Source of the DNA: Callorhinus ursinus
Lineage: Eukaryota; Chordata; Mammalia; Carnivora; Otariidae
DNA length: 64,000 bases
NCBI RefSeq assembly: GCF_003265705.1
Contig: NW_020312817.1
Span: 45,945,113-46,009,112, forward strand
Direction: 5' to 3'
Shown: positions 35,191 to 45,570 of the stretch, one piece after another
Layout: every line of letters begins with the position of its first letter
How positions within the stretch are numbered: the first letter of the stretch is position 1
Made by a program: the position numbers and the translations under genes
The notes under the pieces: model-generated
What the model saw: the letters and a program-made list of their open reading frames with translations, nothing else
Told to the model about the DNA's origin: nothing
Database searches by the model: none

Positions 35191-36027
35191 AATAGAATAT
35201 GACTCAGCCATCAAAAAGAATGAAATCTTGCCATTTGCAACAATATGGTTGCAGCTAGAATATATTATGCTAAGGGAAACAACTCAGTCAGAGAAAGACA
35301 AATACCATATGATTTCACTCACATGCGGAATTTAAGAAACAAAACAAACCAGCAGAGGGAAAAGAAGAGAGAGAGATAGAGGCAAACCAAGAAACAGACT
35401 CTTAACTATAGAGAACAAAGTTATGGTTACCAGAGGGGAGAAGGGTGGGGGTGATGGGCTGAATAGGTGATGGGGATTAAGGAGGGCACTTGCTGTGATG
35501 ATCAACAGATGTCGCATGTAAGTGTTAAATCACTAAACTGTGTTAAACACCTAAAACTAATGTTACATTGTATGTTAATTAACTGGAATTTAAATAAAAA
35601 CTTAAAAAATTGTTTTGATCCTTATTTTTTCTCTATAAATTTTAGAATCAGTCTGTCAATTCCTAAAAGAGGAAAAAATGTGGGCTTTTGATTAGAATTG
35701 TATTTAACCTATAAATCAAATTAAGGAGAATTGTTAGTATAATAAAATTGATTATTCCAATTCATAAGCATGATATATTTCTTCATTCACTTAGGATTTC
35801 TTTAAGTTCCCTGTGTAATGTTTTGTATTTTTTCTGTGAATAGATTTCACATATGTTTTGCTAAACTACTTACTAAATATTTTATGTTTGCTACTGATTT
35901 GAATGGTAATTTAAAAAATTTTCCTTCTCAAATTATTTATTGTTAGCATTTAGAAATGCAATTGATTTTTGCATATAGACCTTTTCTCTGCCAGATTGAT
36001 AAATTCACTTAATAATTCTATTAATTT

Positions 36028-36216
36028 TATTTTTATTTTATTTTTTAAAAGATTTTATTTATTTGAGAGAGGGAGGGAGAGAGAGAGAGCTTGAACAAAA
36101 GTGGGGGGAGGGGTAGTAGGAGAGGGAGAGGGACAAGCAGGCTCCCTGCCTGACCCTGAGATCATGACCCAAGCTGAAGTCAGATGCTTAACCAACTGAG
36201 CTATCCAGGTGCCCCT
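36028..36216 (-). mobile_element. CAN-SINE inserted in the old L1
   Basis: Reverse complement: aaaagattttatttatttga tail, gacaagcaggctccctgcct, ccaactgagctatccaggtg head. The 16-bp duplication has one mismatch: ataattctattaattt at 36012-36027 and ataattctagtaattt at 36217-36232. It is independent of the twin-primed L1 in the same host element. Confidence 0.95.
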
Positions 36217-36870
36217 ATAATTCTAGTAATTTAAAAAATAATTTTTTAGGCTTTTCTACTTAAATAATCTTTCTACCTGCATGTATAGACCGTTTTAATA
36301 TTTTTTCTCTCCCTCCGAGATCTAAGCCTTTCATTTCTTCCTTAAATTACCAAATCAGCTAGGGCCTCCAGTGCAATGTTGAAATGGAAGTGGAGAAGTG
36401 GACATCCCGGTCTTTTTCCTGATCTTAAGAAGAAAGCATTCAGTCTTTTATAAAAAGGATGGCCTAGTATAAAGTAAAATTAAAGGGCCCTCATGTTAAA
36501 AAATTATTAAGTATTTCAAGGAAGCAACAGCATTAAACAAATTTCTGTAATATCTCTTTTGTCATGTCTTTGTCTCATTTTGGTATTGTGGTTATACTGG
36601 CTTCATAAAATCAGTTGAGATGTTTCTTCTATTTTCTGAATTTATATAAGGTTGGTATAATTCATACATGAAAGTTTAAGACAATTCACCAATGAAGCTA
36701 TCTAGGCCTGGAGATTTCTTTGTGGGGAACTTAAAATTATTATTACAATTAAATTATAATAATTAAAATTATTGCTATGAATTCATTTTCTTTAATAGAC
36801 ATAGGCTTATTCAGGTTTTCTATTTTTTTATTGTTTCAATCCAGTAAATTGGTGTTTTTCAAGGAATTTG

Positions 36871-37759
36871 CATTATTCAGTCAAGGGGGCAACCTTTCTC
36901 CCAGAAGCGCTTTAACATTCCATCTATGAAATTCTAAGATCTCTGTTTTTCAGTTCAGATTCCAAACTTCCATTCAGTCAAAAGACTGGTATCATTCATC
37001 TTACTGGAAGTTGAATTAGTTGGAGATTTGGTTATAGATTCCATAATTCAATTCATTTTTGGCTTCAAATGCTCTGAAGGTGGATTCAGGGTTTCTCTCC
37101 CTCCAGATGAGCCCTGAGACCAAATACTCAAGGATGCTGGGTCCCTAAACCACAAGGAATCAAGTAGGCTATGTCTCACACTGTCTGCCAGATTTACAGA
37201 CACTCCCAAAATGGGAGTCCTCTCTCTGCTTTTCAGCCTTGCCTCAGCTCTCTTTAGTCTGCAGAATTCCCTTGAAAAAAAGCCACTTGGCAGAGGTTAT
37301 CTTTGCCTTTTCTTCTCCTCTAGTTTTCAACCTGACAGGCCAGCCCACAGATTTCTCAAGGTTTCTCTTTTTTTGTCCTCTGAGAGACTGTCCTTCTCTG
37401 AGAGCTTATTTCTTTCCACACCTGCCCCAGCCTCATCAGCTAGCCCTAAATGTGAAAGTGTCCCTTATCTTCAGGTCTGGAAGAAGGACTCATAACTCTA
37501 GAGTTTAGTTCTTTTAGTTTTCTTTGAATCTACAGCTTATCACTGGTTTTATAACAAATAATGACTGTTTTTTCTGACACTTACTGTTGTTTCAGCAAGA
37601 GTAAAATCTTTTGTGTTCTTCTACATTCTAATCAGGAATGAAAACTCTCCCTTCATATTGTTGGTATCTTTCTTCATGGTGGTGATGTTTTTGCACGAAC
37701 AGTTCTAGAAGATTTAGATGGAGATAAATTTTAAAAATGGAAGATTTTTAAAAAAAATT
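36871..37759. other. Unassigned DNA, locally GC-richer
   Basis: No repeat recognised. Between 37.06 and 37.5 kb two overlapping plus-strand frames (37211-37495 and 37239-37508, about 90 codons each) are Ser/Phe/Leu/Pro-rich and show no domain. They probably reflect a pyrimidine-rich, stop-poor stretch. Confidence 0.35.
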
Positions 37760-37765
37760 TTTTTT

Positions 37766-37953
37766 AAAGATTTTATTTATTTATTTGACAGAGAGAGAGA
37801 TAGTAAGAGCAGAAACACAAGCAGGGGGAGTGGGAGAGGGAGAAGCAGGCACCCCGCTGAGCAGGGAGCCCGATATGGGACTTGATCCCAGGACCCTGGG
37901 ATCATAACCTGGGGCGAAGGTAGACCCTTAACGACTGAGCCATCCAGGCACCC
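37766..37953 (-). mobile_element. CAN-SINE
   Basis: aaagattttatttatttatt tail, gagaagcaggcaccccgctg, cgactgagccatccaggcac head. Duplication not clear because the left flank is A/T homopolymer. Confidence 0.93.
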
Positions 37954-38002
37954 TCATTCATGACTTCTATATTATCCACTGTTGAGTGTGGGTTGGATCT
38001 TG

Positions 38003-38013
38003 TTTTTATTTAT

Positions 38014-38044
<31 letters not shown>

Positions 38045-38187
38045 CAAGCATGGGTGGGGGAGGGGCAGAGGGAGAAGCAGACTCCCCACTGAGCAGGGAG
38101 CCCGATGCTGGGCTCGATCCCAGGACCCTGGGATCATGACCTGAGCCAAAGGCAGAAGCTTAACCAACTGAGACACCCAGGTGCCCC
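38003..38187 (-). mobile_element. CAN-SINE with expanded (GA)n
   Basis: Tail tttttatttatttcagagag, a (GA)n of about 28 bp that corresponds to the CT-rich middle, gagaagcagactccccactg, and head caactgagacacccaggtgc. It lies only 49 bp from the previous SINE in the same orientation. Confidence 0.93.
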
Positions 38188-38399
38188 AAGATTTTTTTTC
38201 TGATGTTTAAAAATTTTTAATCATGCACATGATGGAGACATATCCAAGATCAGTAATAGTTACTTCATTTTTTGGCGTAACACTACCTGTTAAATAATTT
38301 CAGAAATCCTCCTTATTGTGAAATCACTGAGGGCAGTGATAACGTCACATTTAAATCTGAAGCAAATAGTCTAAAATATTATAAAAACATCTTACTTAA

Positions 38400-38570
38400 G
38401 GACGCCTGAGTGGCTCAGTCGGTTGAGCATCTGCCTTCGACTCAGGTCATGATCTCAGGGTCCCGGGATCGAGTCCCGCATCGGGCTCCCTGCTCCTCGG
38501 GGAGTCTGCTTCTCCCTCTCACTCTCCCTTTGTGCGTTCTCTCAAATAAATAAATAAAATCTTAAAAAAA
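38400..38570 (+). mobile_element. CAN-SINE
   Basis: Head ggacgcctgagtggctcagt, ttgagcatctgccttcgact, tcatgatctcagggtcccgg, (aaat)n tail. Short imperfect duplication: cttacttaa at 38391-38399 and ctcacttaa at 38571-38579. Confidence 0.93.
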
Positions 38571-38579
38571 CTCACTTAA

Positions 38580-39843
38580 TAAAGTCATATATGTCATGTA
38601 ATTGTGTTATTTCCCTTTACTTTAATATTTTGACATCCACTGTGTTTATACTTCCAAAAATCATTTTAGAATAATTTGCAAGAATGACCCTACATTCCTC
38701 TGTTGTAATAAAATACATACCATCAATTTTTAATATGTAATTATGGTAACTGATCATTTCTAAATTGTCATGATGCTGTACAAATTTAAATTCTTCTCAC
38801 GTTCACATTTTTATTCTGCATCTTCCATTATTACGATAGTAGTAAGGTATTTAATTATATGTATTCCATGTTATTTATTAAGATGGTTTATGTGATACTG
38901 AAACTTTGCTGTTGTCAACTCTTTACTGAATTTGTATAATTCTTCACAAATGCAAGGTTTTTATTATATATCTGGAATAAAGAGTAAGAAGAATGTTCGT
39001 CTTTTACTGTCTTTCCACTTGCTTTCCTTCTCTATTATGTGTATGTTTTGTAAATCCACAGAGACTGGAATAATTAGGCTTCCTGGACAGCTGCAATACT
39101 AAACTTTCCATAAACTGTTAGTGGAAAGATTGCTTCAAAATACTTCCTTTATTTTACCTATAATTTCATCTTACAGTTTTCTATAAATCCCTATATAAAT
39201 CACATGGGTTCTGAAATTTTTTAGCACTTGCTGTTTTTCCCCATTGTTGAGTAAAACTGCCAACTACAGTGTTTCTCAAAAGGCGGTGAATAGCAGAAAG
39301 AATCCCATGTATGAATACAAAACAGTCTGGGTTCTCAGCACTCCCAATGACCAGGTAGAATTAAGGAAGCTCTGATAAGTTGTCATGCAGAGTGGGGCCC
39401 TTGCCACAATTGTGTGAGGGAAAAGCAAGCAGATGGTCCATTTAGTTAAAGCTCCATGTGTTAGGGCTGTCAACCAGGCATCAGAAACATCACAACCAAG
39501 GTGATGCAAATTATCATTGTTGCAAATAACCTTGAGCATTTTATTACACAGGAATGCTTATAGGCAACTGTAGTATTTGTTCTACCATAAAATTATATTT
39601 CTGTTAATACCTTAAAAATGTAGTTAAGTAAACTTCTGACTTTAAAGACCTCTGTATCTAATAATAAAGCCGAGAAGTAAAAGAAAAGGTTTTTTTCAGT
39701 GCCTAGTTAATTTTTTTCTGCTGGAATAGTACATATACGTGATATATACTGAAATTGTTTGTTTATTTAGATTCTGTTTATCCAGAGAACTCTGACTAAA
39801 TCAGACTCCAAAAAAAACTTGCCCAGAAAAACTATTTCTTACT
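38580..39843. other. Unassigned DNA
   Basis: No gene or repeat confidently recognised. The minus-strand frame at 39276-39539 (87 codons) has no domain. Confidence 0.4.
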
Positions 39844-40293
39844 TGTGGCAGGATAAATACTAGCTTCCCAGAAGATATCCATGTCCTAACCCCTGGAACC
39901 TACGAATATTACCATTTACCACATGGAAGTTCTTGAAGTGGGGAGATTATCATGGATTATCTGAGTGGGCCCTAAATGCTATCACATTTATCCTTACAAT
40001 AGGGAGACTGAGGAAGCTTTAACAAGAGGAGAGGGAATGTGACCACAGAGACAGAAATTTGACTGGTGTGATTACAAGCTAAGGAATGCTGACAGCCACC
40101 TGATGCTGGACTATGCAAGGCACAGAATCTGCCTTAAAGCATCCTGAGGGAGCACACCTCTGCCAATACCTTTATTTTTACTCAGTGGAACTTATTTCAG
40201 ATTTCTGGCCTCCAGGACTATGAGAGACTAAATTTCTGTTGTTGTAAGCCACAAAGTTTGTGGTAAATTGTTAGCGCAATCATAGGAAACTAC
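39844..40293 (+). mobile_element. MLT1 (MaLR) LTR, sense
   Basis: tgtggcaggataaatactag, gatatccatgtcctaacccc, tggaacctacgaatattacc, attatctgagtgggccctaa, atttctggcctccaggacta, actaaatttctgttgttgta and ccacaaagtttgtggtaaat, ending ggaaactacca. This follows the MLT1 LTR from end to end. The polyadenylation region is decayed (agagactaaatttctg instead of AATAAA). Confidence 0.85.
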
Positions 40294-40909
40294 CATTACT
40301 CTCACCATCAATCTGGATCTCCCTTTATGCTGAATTCTCTTTTCTATAGAGTTAATGATAGAAGGGGCGAAAAGGGGAAGGATATTATTATTTGTTGGGT
40401 ACTCTCTGTGTCTAGTGCAATGCAAGACATTCAAAACACACGGTCTCATTCCCTCATCTTCCCTGAGTATCTTGCTAACATGACAAAGCAGCAATCGTGG
40501 AAACTCATGCCCCTTTAGATCATCATGCTAACACGATGACATCATTAAATTTCTTCAATGGCTATCTAGAGCACCATACAGGTAATACAATCTTTTGGCC
40601 TTTGAGCAAATCTGGCCCAAGGAGATTTTTGTTGGCTAGTACTGTGTATTAAACTCATTTGAACTTGGAGAATTTTTAGCAAGATGAGCCAGGTCTCCAG
40701 TAGTTCACAGTTCCCACTACTCAATACTGATTACTACTGCCAACTTCACAGAATCAGATTTCCACCCTGGCCTCTGAAGACATTTCAACGTGCAGCTCTG
40801 TTCTGAACAGCTCAGCCCAAACTCCTAAAAATGTCATACCACCTCTTTCATGTTGTCCCTATTTACTGGTCAAAACATGGCTTTTTCTTCTTACATTTTT
40901 TTTTTCTGT
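40294..40909. other. Unassigned DNA
   Basis: gcaaatctggcccaaggaga near 40.61 kb hints at an old hAT remnant, but it is too weak to annotate. A T-run at 40896-40905 marks the start of the L1 that follows. Confidence 0.35.
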
Positions 40910-41715
40910 TAAGTGGTTTTTATTTTTTCAGCTTTACTTAGGTATAAGTGACAAATATGTATTTAAGGTGTGCAGAGTGATGTTTTGACATACATACATA
41001 CATACATTACAAGATTACCACAGTCAAGGTAATTAACATATCATCTCACAGTTACGCTCTTTTGTATGTCAAGAAAACTTAAGATCTAGCAAATTTTAAG
41101 TATACATTATTAACTATAGTCACCATGGTACTCATTCAAACTTCAGAACTTATTAATCTTATAAGTGAGTTTGTACACTTTGATCAAAATCTCCCCAATT
41201 GCTCCCCCTCCCCCATTCCCTGGTTATCACCATCCTACTTTCTGTTTCTGTGAGTTCAACTTTTTTTAGATTCCACATGTAAGTAAGATAATGCAGTGTT
41301 TCTCTTTCTGTGTCTGGTTAATTTTACTAGCATAATGTCCTACAAGTTCATCCTTGCTGTAGCAAAAGTTGGATTTCCTTATGTTATAGCTGAATGATAT
41401 TCCATTGTATACATATATTACATTTTCTTTATTCACTCATCTGCCAGTGGACACTTAGGTTTCCCTATCTTGTCTATTGTAAATAATGCTGCAATGAACA
41501 CAGAATACAGTTACCTCTTCAAGGCCCTGATTTCATTTCCTTTGAATATATATACCCAGAAGTGAGACTGCTGGATCATATGGTAGTTCAATCTTTATTT
41601 GAAGAACTACCAAACTGTTTTCCATAGTGGCTGTACCCATTTATATTCCTAACAATAGTGTACAGGGGTTTCTGTCTCCCCACACTCTTGCCAACACTTC
41701 TTCTTATCTTTTCAC

Positions 41716-41793
41716 TTTTTTTTGAGAGAGGGGAGGGGGCAGAGGGAGAAATCAAGAGTCGGACACTTAACCAATTGAGCCACCCAGGTGCCC
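41716..41793 (-). mobile_element. Internally deleted CAN-SINE relic
   Basis: Only the tail side (ttttttttgagagagggg), a short middle (cagagggagaaatcaagagt) and the head (taaccaattgagccacccag, gtgccc) remain, about 78 bp. It interrupts L1 sequence. Imperfect duplication: cttttcactttt before and ctttttactttt after. Confidence 0.85.
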
Positions 41794-41984
41794 TTTTTAC
41801 TTTTCTATCATAGCTCTCCTAACAGGTGTGAAGAGGTATCTCACTGTGGTTTTGATTTTTGTTTCCACGATGATTACTGATGTTAAGCATCTTTTCATAT
41901 ACCTCTTGGCCGTTTGTGTATCTTTTTTTGAAAAAAAAAAGTCTCTTTAGGTTCATTGCTTCATTGCTCATTTTAAAATCAGGT

Positions 41985-42009
41985 TATTTGTTTGTTTGTT
42001 TGTTTGTTT
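41985..42009. repeat. (TTTG)n tract
   Basis: About six TTTG units within the antisense L1. Confidence 0.85.
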
Positions 42010-42530
42010 TTCTATTGGGTTGTAGGAGTTCTTTATGTATTTTGGATATTAACATGTATCAGATATATGTTTTGGAAATATTTTCTCCTGTTCCAAATGT
42101 TGCCTTTTCATCTTGTTTTTTCCTATGCTGTACATAAAATTTTAGTTTAATATAGTTCTACTTGTTCATTTTTGCTTTTGTTGCCTGTTCTTTTAGTGTC
42201 ATATCTAAGAAATCATTACTAAGACCAATGTCAAAGAGCTTTTCCCCCATGTTTTCTTTTTGGACTTTCATGGATTCGGGTGTTAAGTTTAAATCTTTAA
42301 TTCATTTTGAGTTAATTTTTGTGTATGGGGTAAGATAAGGGACCAGTTTTGTTCTTTTGCATGTGGATAAACAGTTTTTCTAGCGCCATTTATTGAACAG
42401 ATACTCTTTCACCACTGTGTATTCTTAATGTCTTTGTTGAAGGTTAATTGACCATATGTGCATAGGTTTATTTCTGGGTGCTCTATTCTATTTCACTGAT
42501 CTATGTGCCTGTTTTTGCTGGTAGCTATTT

Positions 42531-42731
42531 TTATACTATCTTGATTTCTATAGCTTTGTAATATAATTTAAAATTAGGAAGCATTGTGTCTCCACCTTTA
42601 TTCTTGCTAAAATTTGCTTTAGCTATTTGAGATCTTTTATTGTTCCATACAAATTTTAAGATTATTTTTTTCAATTCTGTGAGAAATGCCAGTGAGATTT
42701 TGATAGGAATTGCATTGGATCTGTGGATCAT
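42531..42731 (-). pseudogene. L1 ORF2 fragment after the RT core
   Basis: A 66-residue reading that follows L1 ORF2: [40 protein letters not shown] and [16 protein letters not shown]. Part of the decayed ORF2 of the 40.9-45.1 kb element, with frame breaks on both sides. Confidence 0.85.
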
Positions 42732-43480
42732 CTTGAATCAAATGGACATTTTATCAATATTAATTCTCCCAATCTATGAACATGGGATCTCTTTCCATTT
42801 ATTTGTGTCTTCTTCAATTCCTTTAATCACTATTTTGTAGTTTTCAGTGTACAGATCTTTCACCTCCTTGGTTAAACTTACCCCTAAATATTTTATTCTT
42901 TCAGATGGTATTGTAAATAAGATTATTTTCTTTCTTCCTTTCTTTTTTTTTGATACTTCATTGTCAGTTTATAGAATGCAACTGATGGTTGTATGTTGAT
43001 TTTGTATTTTCAACTTTACTGAACGTGTTTATTAGTTCTTACAGCTTTAGGATTTTCTCTATGTAATATCATGTCATCTGCAAACAGAGACAATTTTACT
43101 TCTTCCTTTCTGATTTGGATGTCTTTTCCTTCTTATTCATTCCTAATTGCTTGGCTAGGACTTCCATAATTTTGTGGAACTAGAAATGGTGAAAATGGAC
43201 ACCCTTGTCCTGTTCCTGATCTTTAGAGGAAAACCTTTCAGCTTTTCAGAGTTGACTATAGTGGGTTTGTCATATGTGGCCTTCATTATAATAATGTACA
43301 TTCCTTCTGTACCTCTTTGTTGAGAGTTTTTATCATGAAATATATTGAATTTTGTTAAATGTTTTTTCTGCATCTATTGAGATGATTATATCATTTTTAT
43401 CCTGCATTCTGTTGAAGTAATATATCATATTTATTGATTTGAATGCTGTAATATCATTGCATCCCAGGGATAAATCCCAC

Positions 43481-44066
43481 TTATTCATGGTGTATTTTCC
43501 TTTTAATGTGCTTTTGATTTTGGTTTGCTAGTATTTTGTTAAGGATTTTTATATTATGTTCATCAAGAATATTGGCTTGTAATTTTCTTTTCTTGTAATA
43601 TCCTCGTCTGATGTTGGTACCAGAGTAATTGAGGTCCTCATAAAATGAGTTTGAAAGTGTTCCCTTCTCTTTAAATTTTTGGAAGTATTCAAGAAGAATT
43701 GATATTAATTCTTTTTTAAATGTTTGGCAGAATTCAACAGTGAAGCCAACTGGTCTTGGGCTTTTCTTTGTTGGGAGGTTTTTGACTCCTGATTCAATCT
43801 CCTTACTCATTCTTTGTCTTTTCAGATTTTCTATTTCATCATGATTCACTCTTGGAAGGTTTATGCTTCTAGGCATTTATCATTTCTAGGTTGTCCAAAT
43901 TTTTGGTGTGTATTTGTTCATAGTGGTATCTTATAAGTCCTTGTATTTCCATGCTATCACTTGTAAAATCTCCTTTTTCATTTCTGATTTTATTTATTTG
44001 ACTCCTCTTTTCTACTCTTAGTCTAGGTAAAGCTTTGTCAATTTTACTTATCTTAAAAAAAAACAA
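43481..44066 (-). pseudogene. L1 ORF2 reverse-transcriptase N-terminal fragment
   Basis: Two adjoining readings in different frames. 44066-43869 gives KISKIDKALPRLRVEK, INKIRNEKGDFTSDSMEIQG and YHYEQIHTKNLDNLE. 43876-43481 gives LPRVNHDEIENLKRQRMSKE, NLPTKKSPRPVGFTVEFCQT, ILLEYFQKFKEKGTLSNSFY and [18 protein letters not shown]. These are the region just before, and the first part of, the L1 reverse transcriptase. In the conserved KSPGPDGF motif this copy reads KSPRPVGF, so the Asp is lost. The frame breaks and replaced residues mark it as dead. Confidence 0.9.
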
Positions 44067-44725
44067 ACAAAACCACTCTTAGTTTTTTTTAATCTTTTAT
44101 ATTTTTCTCTGGTTTCTATTTCATTTATTTTTGCTCTGATATTTGTCATTATCCTCCTTCTACAAACCTTGGGCTTAGTGTGTTCCTTTTTCAGTTCCTT
44201 AAGATGTAATTTTAAGAGTTTAATTGAGATCCTTCTTTCTTCTTAATGTAGACATTTATTGTTATAAAATTCCGTTTAACTGAATCTCATAAGTTTTAGG
44301 ATGCTGTGTTCCTACTTCGATTTGTCTCAAGATATTTTCTGATTTCTATTTTGATTTCTTCTTTGACCTATTGGTGTTGTTTAATTTCCATATATTTGTG
44401 AATTTTCCAGTTTTCCTCCCATTATTTATTTCTAGTTTAATACCATTTCATAGGGGCATATGCAAGAAGCTGACCATGGGAAGGGGCAAGAGTAAGACAC
44501 GTGGAATGTTTGGGGGTACCCATGGGCCATTTGGAAGGTCTTTAGATGAGGTATACCATATAGCTTGTGGGTGGGAATCTGGATACAGTCCATGAGGATG
44601 TTAATAGGATCCGTGGCCATTTGTTTAGTTGGGAGCACTTTTTGCTCTAAGTCCTCACCTCCCTTCCCTAATCCCAGTCTCTCCCAACTATTTAGCTTGT
44701 TGATCTCAGTATTCTCGGTGAGACC

Positions 44726-44743
44726 AAAAAAAAAAAAAAAAAA
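44726..44743. repeat. Poly(A) run
   Basis: About eighteen A residues inside the presumed L1 5'UTR segment. The position is unusual for a tail, so it is probably a secondary expansion. Confidence 0.85.
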
Positions 44744-45134
44744 GGTGGGTATCTTAGGGAGCATCCCGCTCAGTGGAAGATGCCAGGTGCTCACTCACTA
44801 TGTTTTCACTTTTTCCATGGGTAAGTCACAGACCAAGGGGTCTCTCTTGGCACTGAGCTATGCTGCTTTGGGGGAGAGGTAATGTAGGTAAAGTAAAACT
44901 GTTCTTCCTACTTTCTTCAACGTATCTATTTTTGGATTGTTGCTCCAGGTGGTATGCTGGAACTTCTCCTCTGGGCTCCTGGGTTCCCACAAAGTTACAT
45001 TAGTATATGGATAATTGTCAAAACTGATGTTTTCTGGGAGTATAATGACTGATAACACCTAATCTGCCATCAACTCCCCTCTCACACTTTCAAGTGCATA
45101 TTTTTTCAGCCATAAAAGACAACCACATTTCTGA

Positions 45135-45465
45135 TCTTCTATACCATGTCTCACATGCTGTTCCAATGGCATGGAATATCTTCCTTGCTCCTGATTCCAA
45201 TTCATGTCAGGACTCAGTTTAAATTTTATCTGTACTATAAAAACTTGTTCTGCTAGCTTCCACCTGAATTATGTGTGCCTTCTATATGCTCTCACATCAT
45301 GTATCACTCTATTATAATTCTTAGTATTATGTATGGTTTATAGTAATTATTTATTCTGCAGTAACAAACATGAAGCTATTTAAAGCAGAGACTTACATCT
45401 TGTTTGTGTTCCCAACACCTACCGTGGTACCTAGAGCATATGGTGTATTCAAATTTGTTGAATAA
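45135..45465 (+). repeat. L2 3' end
   Basis: In consensus order: tgctgttccaatggcatgga, tccttgctcctgattccaat, caggactcagtttaaatttt, atgtatcactctattataat, gtgttcccaacacctaccgt, ggtacctagagcatatggtg and tattcaaatttgttgaataa. Confidence 0.7.
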
Positions 45466-45570
45466 TTTTGGTTCACATAATAACCTATATGAGGTAGATA
45501 TGATATGGAAAGTTTCCTATTTTATATGTGGAAAATTTCCCATTTGGGATATGCCACTGCAATGACTTCA
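45466..45570 (-). repeat. Possible MIR fragment
   Basis: cataataacctatatgaggt with cctattttatatgtggaaaa resembles the antisense MIR middle (caaccctatgaggtagg, ccattttacagatgagg). Confidence 0.4.

Larger units (their letters stand above)
33508..35604 (+). mobile_element. Carnivore-type L1 with 5' inversion (twin-primed)
   Basis: 2,097-bp insertion. 33508-34194 is ORF2 in reverse orientation (ctgttccattgattcatgtg to tggctaggacttccag). 34195-35604 is ORF2 and 3'UTR in sense (aaatgaacccacaattctat to tggaatttaaataaaaactt). Duplications aaaaattgtttt lie at 33496-33507 and 35605-35616. In L1 coordinates the inverted piece ends a few bases before the sense piece starts. The uninverted L1 at 59.32 kb shows these two ends adjoining (gatcaatggaacaggaatag then aaagccaagaaataaatc). 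That is the signature of one insertion by twin priming, not of two L1s. Confidence 0.92.
33020..36870 (-). mobile_element. Old L1 (L1M), antisense, in three pieces
   Basis: Reverse-complement ORF2 in three collinear parts: 33020-33507 (ccagttgttacattaccatt, ttgaaaagactatcctttcc), 35605-36027 (aaattttagaatcagtctgt, gttttgtattttttctgtga) and 36217-36870 (cctccagtgcaatgttgaaa, agaagtggacatcccggtct, tagacataggcttattcagg). The gaps are filled by a younger L1 and a SINE, each with its own target duplication. ORF2 is heavily decayed, and the 3'UTR appears to be missing at the left end. Confidence 0.85.
40910..45085 (-). mobile_element. Long antisense L1 (L1MA-like), internally deleted
   Basis: Reverse-complement L1: 3'UTR from 40910 (agctttacttaggtataagt, tattaactatagtcaccatg), then ORF2 C-terminus to RT region through about 44455 (tttgtgaattttccagtttt, ctagtttaataccatt). 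From 44456 to 45085 I recognise a pattern like an old L1 5'UTR (aggatgttaataggatccgt, ggagcactttttgctctaag, tcttggcactgagctatgct, gctcctgggttcccacaaag). ORF1 and the endonuclease part of ORF2 are absent between them. A SINE relic lies at 41716-41793. The 5'UTR call is from memory and less certain than the ORF2 call. Confidence 0.75.

Noticed and set aside
33508..35604. Two separate L1 insertions head to head
   Set aside because: A single pair of duplications surrounds both blocks, and their L1 coordinates abut, which fits one twin-primed insertion.
38020..38046. (GA)n as an independent microsatellite
   Set aside because: It is the expanded CT-rich middle of an antisense CAN-SINE.
44432..44794. 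120-codon minus-strand open frame crossing the L1 junction
   Set aside because: It runs through a poly(A/T) tract giving six Phe and joins 5'UTR-like sequence to a few ORF2 residues. Not a plausible protein, although the junction itself is reported as a finding.
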